DNA from: Mesostigma viride
Lineage: Eukaryota > Streptophyta > Mesostigmatophyceae > Mesostigmatales > Mesostigmataceae
Assembly (NCBI GenBank): GCA_009746045.1
Contig: RPFO01000041.1
Span: 2,152,613 to 2,216,612 of the forward strand
Length of the DNA stretch: 64,000 nt
Reading direction: 5' to 3'
Part shown: piece by piece, positions 16,790-28,292 of the stretch
How positions within the stretch are numbered: position 1 is the stretch's first letter
Layout: every line of letters begins with the position of its first letter
Position numbers and translations under genes: made by a program
Notes under the pieces: model-generated
Database searches by the model: none
Seen by the model: the letters and a program-made list of their open reading frames with translations, nothing else
What the model was told of the DNA's origin: nothing

Positions 16790-17750
16790 AGTGTGACCAT
16801 GCCACAACGAATTCGAGTGCTTTATGCGTTGGATACAAGCTAGCAAACATTCCACAACGAATTCGAATGCTTGATGCGCTATTGGTAAGCTAACAAACAT
16901 GCTACAATGTTGAGCGTTTCTTGACGCGTTTTTCACAACCAAAACATCATGCCACAATGAATTCGAATGCTTTATGCGTTGGATACATTCTACCAACCAT
17001 GACACGCTAATTTCGAATGCTTAATGCGCTATTGGTAAGCTAACAAACATGCTACAATGTTGAGCGTTTCTTGACGCGTTTTTCACAACCAAAACATCAT
17101 GCCACAATGAATTCGAATGCTTTATGCGTTGGATACATTCTACCAACCATGACACGCTAATTTCGAATGCTTAATGCGCTATTGGTAAGCTAACAAACAT
17201 GCTACAATGTTGAGCGTTTCTTGACGCGTTTTTCACAACCAAAACATCATGCCACAATGAATTCGAATGCTTTATGCGTTGGATACATTCTACCAACCAT
17301 GACACGCTAATTTCGAATGCTTAATGCGCTATTGGTAAGCTAACAAACATGCTACAATGTTGAGCGTTTCTTGACGCGTTTTTTACAACCAAAACATCAT
17401 GCCACAATGAATTCGAATGCTTTATGCGTTGGATACATTCTACCAACCATGACACACTAATTTCGAATGCTTGATGCGTTATTAACAAGCTAGACATCAT
17501 GCCAAACTGCGTTCCGTTTCTTGACGCGTTTTTCACAACCAAAACATCATGCCACAACTTTGAGCGCTATTTTGATGCGTTTGATGCAAGCTATCAACCA
17601 TGGCACATCTAATTCGACTTCTTGATGCGTTATTGATAAGCTAACAACCATATCTCAATGCGTTCTGCTTGTTGAAGCGTCTTTGTCTAGCTAAAAACAT
17701 TGCCACAATTGTGTGCGCTTCTTTCTGCGCTTTTGACTGGCTAAACACAG
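16790..17750. repeat. Satellite of 50-bp monomers in 150-bp higher-order units
   Basis: About 19 monomers of 49-51 bp sharing the frame gccaca....gaattcgaatgctt.atgcg.t......aagcta.caaacat. Three distinct monomer types form a 150-bp unit that repeats nearly identically from 16892, 17041, 17191 and 17341. Outside this core the monomers continue singly and increasingly diverged to about 17750, as expected for an array homogenised at its centre and decaying at its edges. EcoRI-like gaattc recurs in one monomer type. This hierarchy resembles centromeric satellites, but the array is short. Confidence 0.85.
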
Positions 17751-18831
17751 TTTCGTTTGCGCGCTCACCTCGGCACGTCCACGGCTAGCTCGAGCGTTCC
17801 TTGTTGACGTTTCCATATCTCGCACACTTCCAATTCTCGATCTCGCCATTTGCTTTGCTCGCTTGGAGGTCGCGCGCGCTGTGTCTCAAGCTTTTCCAAG
17901 AGATTGGTAGGCTTTATGCACTGGTGAAGGCACTTTGAGGCATTTTTGAGCGCTCACTTTCAGTTATATTTATTTATGGCTCTTGTCATGCATGACCATT
18001 GAGTCATGCATCTCGTGGCAACGCGTTTCGCTAATTCCGACGAACTTCGAAATTGTACTATGTGGGAGATACTTGTACTACTTCTGTACTAAGTCTACTA
18101 AGTCTGTACTATTTCTACTACTTATATACTAATTGTACTATCTAAAAAGGGGTAATTGACCACAATTAGGGTGTGGAACGCGTGTTTATTTGCTATAAAG
18201 GTGTTAATTACATTGCAAATTTACTTATTAAGGCCAAAATGATTGAGAATACACTCTATGCCCCTATTCCAAGTCTTTATCAGTTGCACGAGCCCCTCCC
18301 CCCCCCCGGCCGCCCCTCCCTGCCCGCCCCCTGCGCCTGCCCCTGCCCCCTCGGCCCTCCACGCGCCCCGCGCACCCCACGCGCCCGTCCAGCGCCGCGC
18401 CGCCGGCGCGGAGCGCCGGCCGAAGGGGAAAAAAACAAAAGGGGTGTCTGCGGAGTCTTCGCCTGGTAGGAATACCGGTCGGTAGACCGTGCGAAGGCGG
18501 ACGGAATCGAACCCCGCACCAGTTCTGTCCAGCATCCCGTTGGTCGCCCGTTAGGAAGGGACTACACTGGGCGGGATCCCGCCCCGCAGACACAAATACC
18601 CCGTTTTTTGCGTATTTAACCCCACCCCGCCAACCCTTTGGCACGAGCGCCGCGCCACAACCGACCCCGGAAAACCCGGCAACTCGCTCACTCCCCACGC
18701 GGATATAAGCGGGCAAAACGGAACAAACTCCAACAACCGGGGGGCGGTGCGGAGTCCTCGCTGAATACAGGGAGACGACACAAACGCACACGCCCCCGAC
18801 CGGTTAGGAGCCCGGGCTCGCGCGGAGTACT
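17751..18831. other. No gene recognised; includes tRNA-like B-box sequence
   Basis: Contains a degenerate tactactaagt-type repeat at 18050-18140, a C-rich stretch at 18295-18400 with a palindromic GC core (ccgccggcgcgg), and on the minus strand about 18480-18560 a ggttcgattcc motif like the B box of a tRNA or tRNA-derived SINE. I could not fold a complete tRNA. The region ends at the target site of element A. Confidence 0.35.
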
Positions 18832-19314
18832 AGTTAGTCTCCATGCTTTGCTGTAGACTAAGTCTCAAAGGCATTGTGAATACAACGTATGAATAAGCCT
18901 TGTAAACCTACGTTGGTATGTGAATATAAATACCACGTGGGCTATGCAGATAGGAATGCTAGTCGAGTCGCATACGTTTCCCTAGATAGGTACTTTGGGT
19001 ACTGGGGTACGTGACAGATGTCAGTACCCAGTATACGTAGTGTCCTGTCATTGGACGGTACTAGAGTATCCTAGATAGGGACCGTACTGCAGCGTGCATT
19101 GATCTGTGATCACACGATGCAGTGACTAGACTGCTACCTGTCATCGTGCGGCCTCGGGCCAACGGTCTGCACCCAACGGTCACTGGCGGCGCAGCCAGTG
19201 AGAGGAACGTTGATAAAGGGTAAACCTATTTTCTAATGAACCAAGCAATTCATTGCTCACAGCATACAGTGTTCTCAAGCAATATATCACGTCGTTCATT
19301 TCTCATTCCTAACT
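18832..19314 (+). repeat. 5' LTR of element A
   Basis: 483 bp, offset by exactly 6322 bp from the 3' LTR with no difference seen. Terminal inverted hexamer AGTTAG/CTAACT. It contains an internal stem (tactttgggtactggggtac) and a ggcggcgcagcc palindrome-like stretch. Confidence 0.9.
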
Positions 19315-20367
19315 TGAATTTTATAAACGCTCTTCAGCAACATCAAACTCAACAACGGTTCAAACCGGCACTGGAAAAAAAAAGAAAAGAAAAGAGAAAA
19401 AGAAACTATATCTTGGGGACGACGATGATGATCAGCGTCGTCCGCCAGACAACAGGGCACCGGCTGATGTCGGTGCGCCTGCATGCAATAACAACAAAAC
19501 AAAAAGAAGACAAAGAAAAAGAAAACAAAAGAACAACCATGACAATACCAGCCAGGTGGAGGGTCCGGCTGCCGCGAGGCAGTCCGAACAACCCCCCTCC
19601 CCTGTGCGCCAGCCGGTGGCGGAGCCGGTTCCCCTACGGGGCACCGACCAACCCTCTTCCCCGGCGGCTGCGACAGCAGCACCCACTGCTGGAGCAGCCA
19701 TGGCGGCGGCAATGCGGCAGGAAAACAACCCCCCAGGAGGCACCGGCCCCGCGCCGGCCCCTGGGGCTTCCAGCGTAAGCAAGTCCGTTGCTTTCTTTCC
19801 TCATGCATGCTCTGATATAATGCTCAAGAGCGGTGGCTATCTTTTCAACATATAATAACCAAACAGAAAGCTATCGCTGCAGCATGAGGAGCATAGAAAC
19901 GCTCCAGCTGTTATGTGATAAAAGCACTCCTGGCCTATCCCCATCGCCGGCGGTGGGCGGCCTGGGCTGGACGGCATATGCAAACGAGACAAGTATCTCC
20001 GTCCACCCCAACGTGACTTATCTGAATGAATGTCATGTCTTTTGAACGCAGATCTCCCCATTTTATTTGGGATGAGTGTAAGGGTATTGTTGCTTTCTTG
20101 GCAGCACAGCCTCTACCCTCTAGGGAGACTGTTGATCCTCTCTATGTCAGGGCTGAGGGCCCTTAATCAAACCCACTGCTGTCAACTCCCTAGACATGGA
20201 GCTTGCCCAGCCGCCGCACATCATCAATAACGCATGCAGTAGTGGCAGAAGCCATTACCAAACGCATGTACTTGCGGGTAAAGACATGGCTGGTGCTAAC
20301 GCTCAAGCAGCACCGGGAGGCAATAACAAGAAACACTAACAGAAAACAAACAAACAAACAAACAAAA

Positions 20368-20722
20368 CTGTTACCAAACCATGGTTGGTGTTGAGGCAGC
20401 ACAGATGCTGTCCTCTCATTACAAGCAAACAAACGAAACTGTTACCAAACCATGGTTGGTGTTGAGGCAGCACAGATGCTGTCCTCTCACTGCAAGCAAA
20501 CAAACGAAACTGTTACCAAACCATGGTTGGTGTTGAGGCAGCACAGATGCTGTCCTCTCACTGCAAACAAACAAACGAAACTGTTACCAAACCATGGTTG
20601 GTGTTGAGGCAGCACAGATGCTGTCCTCTCATTACAAGCAAACAAACGAAAATGCTACCAAACCATGGTGGGTTTTGAGGCAGCAAAGATACTGTCCTCT
20701 CAATCAATACAATGAACAAACA
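20368..20722. repeat. 71-bp minisatellite within element A
   Basis: Five copies, with ctgttaccaaaccatggttg starting at 20368, 20439, 20510 and 20581 and a variant at 20652. The unit also includes ttgaggcagcacagatgctg, which resembles a segment of the downstream coding region (21336-21360, ttttgaggcagcaaccttac), so it may have been seeded from element coding sequence. A period of 71 is not a multiple of three, so expansion destroys any frame. Confidence 0.85.
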
Positions 20723-20739
20723 AGAAAAGCTGCGATTAA

Positions 20740-21264
<525 letters not shown>

Positions 21265-22531
21265 GTTCTCTCACCTTGCTTACTCTGAGGATGATGATCT
21301 CATTACCATTGGGGATGGCAGCCAGGGCATAATTGATTTTGAGGCAGCAACCTTACTGTCCTCCCAACACCCTGTACTGGAACCTTACATAAAAGCACTA
21401 ACCCCTACTGTTGACAACTCCATAGATATCAAGGAGCTTGCTCATCAGCTGCTGCCTAGCCATGGGTCATGAAACAGTGGCTGAGGAACTGGCCAGACGG
21501 CTGGGGGGTAGTAGCATGGGAAAACCACTCAGGAATGCAGTAAAACTGGCTAGACAACACTGTCAAGAATGTCAGTTCAATAGCCCCAAACCTCAAAAAT
21601 GGCATACTGCAACTCCTTCCACCACTAGAGGCATGATAGTGGGGGATGTGATGCACATCAACAAAGATGTCCAACCCTACCTGATCCTAAAAGACTCATG
21701 GTCCAGGTTCACAGTAATGGAACCCCTACCTGGCATGTCTGCAGGGCAGCTACGTGTTGCACTCATGATTGCTTTACCCAGATTCTACCCAGTTGACAGA
21801 ATTTTGCTTGATCAACAATTTTCTTGTCTGACTGACCTGGAAGGGTGTGAAGCAATAGAGATTGCTGGGCTGGAAGATCATGAGGGTCAGGGGGTCATTG
21901 AAAGAACCATCAGATCTGTCAAAACCCTACTAGCCAAAAATCCTTCCAAGGATGCTACTTCAGGGGTCTATTGTGACAGGGCACTCTGGTGTCATGAAAT
22001 GTGCACAACCCTAAACATGAGACCTGTCTTGCATGCCAAGTGGGGTGAAGTAATCCCAGCAGGCCTGCAGGCAGGTGTATATCCCCCAGAGGTGATAGCA
22101 CTGTACAACACTGCACGTGCACAAACCTCAGCAAAACTGGCAGAAAAAGATAAAACCCATTCCAGGCCAGTATTCCAAAAAGGTGATCAAGTTCTCTATT
22201 ACAAGGAAAACAGCTTTGGTAAGGTTGGAACTTGGCTAGGTCCAGTTACCATCCGTGGATTTACCAAAAACAGCAAGACCGTGGAGGTCAAGCACAATAT
22301 CAATGGGAAGCGTCACAGGGTGAGCTGTCATAGAATTAAGAAGTATTATTCTCCCATGGCAGACGTGCCTGGGGAAGAGTCTTTAAGCATGGACTCACTA
22401 CTTCTATCTGGCAACTCCAGCATGCCCAGCAGTAGCTCTGAGCCACCAATTACTGCTGTTGACAGCACCACAGCACCCTCTGTGAACCCTTCCACCCTCA
22501 GTGAAGCCAGGCCCACTTCACAACCTGGGGA

Positions 22532-23953
22532 TTGCTTAACCAGGCACGAGGTAGCTGGGTTGGAAGCATTAGCTCAGCCCCAAGGCACGAAATTGTCTGC
22601 CAAACCTCCCGCTCTGAGGTCAAATTGGCAGTCGCCTTGCAAGCACTACACAGGTCACATAAGCAACAAGCTGCTGTGGCCGCAGGGTTGGCAAAAGTCT
22701 CAGCTGTGTGCACTAGTCAGGACCCCTGGACCCTGGCAATAGACACTCAGGCACAGGTCAGTGTGATCAGTGCACAAGCCATCCCTGGTCTTGAGATTGC
22801 ACCTTCATTTTGGGCACGGGTGCAGGATTTCTCAGGCCAAAGCTCACTGGATGTAGTGGGACAAGTGATGCTCCCTATACTTGGTATTCAGACACCCTTC
22901 CAGGTGGTGGAGGGGTACTCTGGTAACACCTTGTTGGGGGAACCTTTTGTATCCTATCCTGGGGTGCTTATCTCAGCTAATGAGCTCAGTGTCACAGGGG
23001 TGGGTGCAGTTCCTCTGGACCACTTTAAAATCCCTCTCTCCAGTATTGTCCCTGGTATGGATGCTGTCATCAAGGCAGTCAACACTCAGTATGCACCAGG
23101 GGAGATCCCTGATCTGGACAAGTTAGTGCACAGCCAGTTCCTCCATCCCTCAGCCTTTGGGCTGGGTAAGTGGGACATAGCCATGCACTCACCCCACCAA
23201 ATCTCCCACGTCATACAAGAATGCAAAACACAAAAAGGGTTTACCAAGTGGCTGATGGCCATTGTCCACCAAGCCAGGCAGGAATGGGTCCTGCCCAACC
23301 CCAAAAACCCTCAATACAAACCTCCTGTCACCCCTTCATGGGACGTGCCAGAGGGAGCCAAAAAGCTCAGATTAAAATTTGTTCTCAAACAAAAACCACA
23401 AAAAGTGGGCTCCCCAATCTTCCATGCCAGACCATGTGTCACAGAATTAAAGGGGACATCCACACTGCCAAAAGGGGAAACCTACACACCTGGGCTGCAA
23501 CAAACCTCACTCAGGATCATGCTCTCCCTATTCCTCCACAACCTCAATGCAGGCCAAGACTATGTCTGCAAAGCCACTGATATTAAAAGGGCCTTCCTCA
23601 GGGGGGACCCAGAAAAGGCTGAATCTGTGTGGAAAGGGAAGGTGTACGTGGTAGACACCCCAGCTGTGTGGAAACCTTATATTGATGAGCCCCACCTTAT
23701 CATCAACATTGGGGTGGAAGGGCTTGTCAGTGCCCCAAAAATTTTCAGAGACTCAGCAGAGGAAGTATTCAAAAAGCTCAAGGCCACGTATGATGACCTG
23801 GACCCATGCTTTTTTGTTGTACCCACCCCCTCTGGACTGCTGTTCTTTGTGTGGCATGGAGATGACCAACTCATTTGTGGGCCTAGAGCTGAGGTGGAAA
23901 ATTTATTCAGCAGGTCCAGGAATCATATGAGATTGGCAAACAGGTGGAATTGA
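22532..23953 (+). CDS. Aspartic protease plus reverse transcriptase of LTR element A
   Basis: 473 residues in a frame overlapping the integrase frame by about 210 bases. Residues about 65-160 look like a retropepsin: WTLAIDTQAQVSVISAQ (DT-Q in place of the usual DTG), a flap-like VMLPILGIQTPFQVVEGY, and NTLLGEPFVSYPGVL, matching the conserved ILG..FL strand. Reverse transcriptase follows: ATDIKRAFLRGD and, near the end, WHGDDQLICG, with HGDD at the usual YxDD catalytic position. The protease therefore lies after the integrase and before the reverse transcriptase. The same order occurs in element B, which supports it being ancestral to the family rather than a rearrangement of this copy. Confidence 0.72.
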   Translation: MLNQARGSWVGSISSAPRHEIVCQTSRSEVKLAVALQALHRSHKQQAAVAAGLAKVSAVCTSQDPWTLAIDTQAQVSVISAQAIPGLEIAPSFWARVQDFSGQSSLDVVGQVMLPILGIQTPFQVVEGYSGNTLLGEPFVSYPGVLISANELSVTGVGAVPLDHFKIPLSSIVPGMDAVIKAVNTQYAPGEIPDLDKLVHSQFLHPSAFGLGKWDIAMHSPHQISHVIQECKTQKGFTKWLMAIVHQARQEWVLPNPKNPQYKPPVTPSWDVPEGAKKLRLKFVLKQKPQKVGSPIFHARPCVTELKGTSTLPKGETYTPGLQQTSLRIMLSLFLHNLNAGQDYVCKATDIKRAFLRGDPEKAESVWKGKVYVVDTPAVWKPYIDEPHLIINIGVEGLVSAPKIFRDSAEEVFKKLKATYDDLDPCFFVVPTPSGLLFFVWHGDDQLICGPRAEVENLFSRSRNHMRLANRWN

Positions 23954-24712
23954 GCACAACCCCCATCCAGTTCTGTGGCATCATGTTGCAGCTGCACAGG
24001 CAGCCAGATCAATGGGTCTGCTCTCTCTCTCCTCCTGCAGAATATATTCAAGATTGTCTAGATCTGCTGCATCACACCTGCCTCCCCTTACACATGTGTG
24101 CCACTGTTCAGGGCAAACTGGGGTGGTGGTCAGCCATCTGTGGGGCTCCCTTAGCTGTCATCAGCAGGGTCACCCATGATGTTCTAGTCAAATCAAATGC
24201 AGTCACATCAGGAAGTTGATCCATGACTGCCCCCCCTCATCCTCCATGGCCTGAATCTGATGGAAGACATCCACATCACAGTGTCATGGACAGCTCCATG
24301 GAGAGCAGAACAATCAATCAGATGGGGGCACGGGAATCAGGGCTGTTTTTTCTCACCAACAGGTCAGATTACATGTCCCTCACTTCCTGGTACAGCAGGC
24401 TACACCGCAGAAAACCTGGCAGCAGCAACTCAGCTGAATGTCGTGCTGTGGTGTCTGCTGCATTGCATGCTCGTTCCCTGCAGCACATGCTCACCTGGCT
24501 ACAAACCCAGGCAGGCAGCACATGCAATGTCATCTCACATCTCTATACTGACAGCTATTCTGTGATCAGTTTTCTAACCAAGAAATCTGTTTCTGCTGCT
24601 GTCCACACTGACCTGGATTGGGTGATCCTCAAACAGGAGGCACACCTACTTCTCCAGCTGGCATCATGTGGAAGATGAGAAAACCCAGCAGATGCCTTAA
24701 CCAAGCTGAGGG
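23944..24712 (+). pseudogene. RNase H region of element A, frameshifted
   Basis: Two short frames (23944-24219 and 24223-24678) carry RT-connection and RNase H features: VMDSSMESR, SSNSAECRAVVSAALHAR and LYTDSYSVISFL, giving the D-E-D acids of RNase H. A later ADALTKL-like match (cagatgccttaaccaagctg, 24692-24711) lies past a stop. The domain degrades the RNA strand after cDNA synthesis. The breaks mean this copy probably cannot make an active protein. Confidence 0.65.
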
Positions 24713-25153
24713 ATGCTGCTGGCCACAATACCAGCTACTCTTTGAATATGAATCCATATGGTATCCGTGTCAGTGTTTGAATAAATGACTGGCCACAGCT
24801 CAGTACACAACCACCACACCCCCTACCACAGCGATAGCTGCTGGGCGCCATAAAATTCAACACATTCGTTGTGGGGTGTGAGTGCTGGCTAGGTCAGATT
24901 TGTATCCATTTGCAGCTTGAGGACACAAGCTTTGTATACACTTACTTAATGTGTGCTCCAATAACTGGCCAAACCAGCCAGCTGTGTACACCTTATTTAA
25001 TGTGCAATATAACACCTGGCCAGAACAGCCAGCTGTAACCAACCTGGCTCAACCAGCCATGTCTCTTTTGTACCCCTAATCAACTTAAAAACAATAACAA
25101 TAATGTTGGGGGTGCAGACCTGCATTAAGAAATAAATAATAAAACAATACTGG
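24713..25153 (+). other. 3' untranslated region of element A
   Basis: No coding potential. It contains two similar blocks with ctggccagaacagccagctg and ctggccaaaccagccagctg (24960-25040) and ends in an A-rich stretch before the LTR. I see no clean polypurine tract directly next to the LTR, which is odd for an element that should prime plus-strand synthesis there. Confidence 0.5.
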
Positions 25154-25636
25154 AGTTAGTCTCCATGCTTTGCTGTAGACTAAGTCTCAAAGGCATTGTG
25201 AATACAACGTATGAATAAGCCTTGTAAACCTACGTTGGTATGTGAATATAAATACCACGTGGGCTATGCAGATAGGAATGCTAGTCGAGTCGCATACGTT
25301 TCCCTAGATAGGTACTTTGGGTACTGGGGTACGTGACAGATGTCAGTACCCAGTATACGTAGTGTCCTGTCATTGGACGGTACTAGAGTATCCTAGATAG
25401 GGACCGTACTGCAGCGTGCATTGATCTGTGATCACACGATGCAGTGACTAGACTGCTACCTGTCATCGTGCGGCCTCGGGCCAACGGTCTGCACCCAACG
25501 GTCACTGGCGGCGCAGCCAGTGAGAGGAACGTTGATAAAGGGTAAACCTATTTTCTAATGAACCAAGCAATTCATTGCTCACAGCATACAGTGTTCTCAA
25601 GCAATATATCACGTCGTTCATTTCTCATTCCTAACT
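25154..25636 (+). repeat. 3' LTR of element A
   Basis: 483 bp, reads as identical to the 5' LTR; bounded by AGTTAG and CTAACT and followed by the target duplication gtact. Confidence 0.9.
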
Positions 25637-25641
25637 GTACT

Positions 25642-26046
25642 CACTGAGATGACTGAGAAACGCGGGTTCGATCCCTCCTGTCCTTTTGTTTTTTTACATT
25701 TACCCCACGCACTCCACGCACCCCACGCACCCCACGCACTCCACGCACCCCACGCACCCCACGCACTCCACGCACCCCACGCACCCCCACAGCGCCGCGC
25801 CAACCCCAAGTCCCCCAGGGACACCAAGTCCCCCAAGTCCCCCAGGGACCCACAGCGCCGCGCCAACCCCAAGTCCCCCAGGGACCCTAAGCCCCCCAAG
25901 TCCCCCAAGTCCCCCAGGGACCCTAAGCCCCCCAGGGACCCACGGCGCCGCGCCAACCCCCGGAACCCCAGTGGGGTCACCCTCGTGGAACGTAGGAGGC
26001 CTGTGAACTTCAATAACCCTATTGATCGCAACGAAGTGTGCTGAAC
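25642..26046. repeat. Minisatellites and tRNA-like B box between element A and the palindrome
   Basis: Begins with gcgggttcgatccctcc (about 25661-25677), a plus-strand B-box-like motif as in tRNA-derived SINEs. Then come a cacgcaccccacgcactc-type array (25705-25790) and a degenerate cccaagtcccccagggacc array (25800-25950). Open frames with Trp/Gly or Pro/His repeats here are repeat artefacts. Confidence 0.6.
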
Positions 26047-26161
26047 CTACGCCCAAGCAAGCTGACCCCATAGGCTCCGCCTAATGCTAGCTTCCGGGCG
26101 AGTGAGCAGGGTTGTTGCGGCCCGCGTGTGCCACGTGTCCTTAGTTTTCCTATGGTCTGCC

Positions 26162-26440
26162 TTAATGATTCCTTAATGTTTTTTTTAGTTCATAGTATGC
26201 CAGTACAACGACTACCCCCAGAATGCTTACCCCCGAAACCACCCCCCCCCCAAGCACATACGCCAATAACTTCTTATCCCTGTCAATGTACGCTCTCTCC
26301 TCAACATCGAATTTGTTGCGGCCCAAGAACCCATAGAACAACAAACCCAGTCCCAACAAGAACACTGGAATGAATAAGGAAACAGATCCCCAAATCATGG
26401 TGCTTTCATCCATCCTTTCGGTCACATCTTGAACTTGCAT
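26162..26440 (-). CDS. Two-helix membrane protein (left arm copy)
   Basis: 92 residues from the ATG at 26440. Two hydrophobic segments, about residues 19-44 (SLFIPVFLLGLGLLFYGFLG) and 62-84 (GGGVVSGVSILGVVVVLAYY), are separated by a charged, RD/K-rich loop. The short ends are acidic at the N-terminus and basic at the C-terminus (LKKTLRNH). It could be a small viral envelope or host-membrane protein; no family recognised. A TATA-like aataaatta precedes the ATG. An identical copy is at 30068-30346. Confidence 0.6.
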   Translation of the reverse strand: MQVQDVTERMDESTMIWGSVSLFIPVFLLGLGLLFYGFLGRNKFDVEERAYIDRDKKLLAYVLGGGVVSGVSILGVVVVLAYYELKKTLRNH

Positions 26441-26497
26441 AATTTATTGGGGGGCGACCGCCCTGTTCCAGCATGACCCCCCTTTTGCCACAGGTCT

Positions 26498-26960
26498 AGG
26501 AACAGGCAAACCCAAATCCCTGTGCTCTGATTGGCTGGCAGGGGTAAAGGAAACAAATCCCTGTATTCTGATTGGCCCATTCAACAAAAACGCAAACCAA
26601 GGTGTTCTGTTCCTGAAAAAACACCAAGAACAAGGGGGGTCCGACCAAGGCTACAATGGTTGGACGACTAGTTTGCGTTTGTACGTTCCTATGCTTCCAG
26701 CTCCTTCCTATACTCTCTAATTTTATGGTTAAATTTTTAACCATAAAATATAGAGGGATATGGAAAAATATCAAGGGGTGTATGGTACGCAAACTGGTCG
26801 TCCAACCATTGTAGTCTTGGTCCGACCCCCCCTGTTCTTGGTGTTTTTTCAGGAACAGAACAGTTTGGTTTGCGTTTTGACAGCTTCAGCCAATCACAAT
26901 ACAAGGATTTGTTTCCTTTTGGCCTTCCAGCCAATCAGAGAGCAGCTGCCTGTTCCTGAC
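26498..26960. promoter_or_regulatory. Nested palindromic bidirectional promoter (left arm)
   Basis: An imperfect inverted repeat of about 230 bp per side centred at about 26734 (ttttatggtt, 8-bp loop, aaccataaaa). Each half carries CCAAT-type sites (tctgattggc and its complement), a caaaacgcaaacca motif, tgttctgttcctgaaaaaac and a ccaaccattgtag stretch. It lies between the divergent genes of the arm, so both genes see nearly the same promoter half. A similar structure occurs in the right arm at about 29543-30010. Confidence 0.7.
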
Positions 26961-27153
26961 TCGGCTCTTTGGACCCGTCCAAGGTGGAACAGGCCGTTCA
27001 AGGTGGAACAGCCCCGGCCCGGCGCGGCGCTATTTCGAATTTCCCGCCAAAACGCACCCCGGCCTCGTGGCTGCCCGTGGCGCGTTCCCGCCCAGACGTT
27101 GGTCCAGGAAACCTTATAATGCATCTCCGTGGTAGGTGGGTGTCACCAACGCC

Positions 27154-27783
27154 ATGGAAGGCACCGGCAGGAGCAAGGGCTGCCCTCACGGCAAGCGCCC
27201 CTCGGCGTGCACGACGTGCAACCAGTGCGAGCACGGCGCGTTCAAGCCCCGCTGTCTGGAGGGCTGCTCTCAATTGTGCGAGCACGGCGCCAAGAAGGAG
27301 AGGTGCAGAGACTGCAAACCGAAATGCAAGCACGGGAAGGTGTACTTCTGCAACGACATAGAGTGCCGCCTGGGGATCTGCGTGGAGCACAGCTTCGTGT
27401 GCAGAAAGCCCCTTCAGAAGAGCAAGTGCCCGTGGTGCCACCCCGGCCGTGATTTCAGGCGCAAGTCGCGAGTCGGGGCAAATAACAAGGCTATAGGCGA
27501 GTATGACGCCGACGGGGCCGCGCGCCCCGACACCACCAAGTGCGAGCACACCAAGTACAAGTTCGCGTGCCGGGAGTGCGGAAAGTGCCAGCACGGCCTG
27601 TACAGACCGGACTGCCGCCAGGGCTGTTTCTTCAGGTGCTGGCACGGCAAGGAGCCCGACCACTGCAAGACGTGCAACCCCTCCCGCTGCCCCCACGGCA
27701 AGCTGTTGAGGTGCAAGGAGTGCGGCACCACCGCCCCTCCCCCTCGGCCCACACTGGAGCCAACCGTAAACCATATTGAGTAA
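27154..27783 (+). CDS. CxHG-repeat Cys-rich protein (left arm copy)
   Basis: 209 residues from the ATG at 27154; the open frame extends six codons further. At least eight modules of the form C-x-H-G/T-x(4-5)-C-x2-C: CPHGKRPSACTTC, CEHGAFKPRCLEGC, CEHGAKKERCRDC, CKHGKVYFC, CEHTKYKFACREC, CQHGLYRPDCRQGC, CWHGKEPDHCKTC and CPHGKLLRCKEC, with a Cys-rich linker and a basic spacer between the fourth and fifth. The regular Cys/His spacing predicts serial zinc binding. Comparable CxHG modules occur in giant-virus and protist proteins as I recall; function is unknown. Upstream are a TATA-like cttataatgc (about 27113) and an E2F-like tttcccgccaaaa (27040-27052). A copy is at 28719-29348. Confidence 0.7.
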   Translation: MEGTGRSKGCPHGKRPSACTTCNQCEHGAFKPRCLEGCSQLCEHGAKKERCRDCKPKCKHGKVYFCNDIECRLGICVEHSFVCRKPLQKSKCPWCHPGRDFRRKSRVGANNKAIGEYDADGAARPDTTKCEHTKYKFACRECGKCQHGLYRPDCRQGCFFRCWHGKEPDHCKTCNPSRCPHGKLLRCKECGTTAPPPRPTLEPTVNHIE

Positions 27784-28208
27784 TAAAACTAATTCTTGCA
27801 CCCCTCACACTTGCAATGAGCCAACAATGAGTTCACAGAAGGATAAACATAGATGTCCAAATAGTGACCCCTAGCCAGGATGCCCGCGGGCCGAGTCGGC
27901 CCGTTCTCGACCCGCACCCGACCCGCGGCAAAGGAAACATCAGAGGGGTAGTAGAACCGCCACCCTCCACGTGGCACCCACCCGAAAGAAACAAACCCCT
28001 GTTCAGGAAACACAGACCCGTAGTATCAGCCAATCAGAACGCTCCGTTTGGAACCTGTCAGCACATGTCAGCACCGGGAAAGGAAACAAACGCCCCAAAA
28101 GAAACAAACGAAAGGAAACAAACTCCACGTGTCAGGATCCCATTGGTGGTAAAGGAAACAGCCCGCACTTTTGGGACGGCCAGGACGGACAAAGGAAACA
28201 ATGACAGC
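27784..28208. promoter_or_regulatory. Palindrome-proximal region with AAAGGAAACA array (left arm)
   Basis: Between the CxHG gene and the palindrome centre. The decamer AAAGGAAACA occurs at 27930, 28079, 28111, 28151 and 28191, and the 20-mer shared with the giant-virus promoter lies at 28030-28049. All are mirrored in the right arm. No gene is seen here. Clustered short motifs next to a symmetry centre would suit an origin or a terminus-resolution site, but that is inference. Confidence 0.5.
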
Positions 28209-28292
28209 CCGGTTCTAAAAACCTGGGAAGGGGCTTCAGGAACCCTCGCTTCTCTAAAGGCCTTTGTTTTTTACAAGGGGGTGAGATATTAC
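28209..28292. other. Asymmetric 84-bp centre of the palindrome
   Basis: Non-symmetric spacer between the arms. It contains a small hairpin, cccggtt-ctaaaa-aacctggg, and a T-rich stretch (cctttgttttttac). This is what a copied hairpin loop with unpaired bases would look like at a viral concatemer junction, but ordinary inverted duplications also leave such spacers. Confidence 0.6.

Noticed and set aside
13679-17560. Possible CRISPR-like array
   Set aside because: The 91-bp and 50/150-bp repeats are contiguous tandem satellites without unique spacers, in a eukaryotic context.
25618-26071. Trp/Gly/Val repeat proteins
   Set aside because: Translations of the cacgcaccc and aagtcccccaggg minisatellites in several frames.
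27000-27801. 267-codon minus-strand frame opposite the CxHG gene (and its mirror at 28701-29504)
   Set aside because: Antisense of a Cys/Gly-rich gene; Ala/Leu/Val composition is typical of a shadow frame and the sense frame has regular zinc modules.
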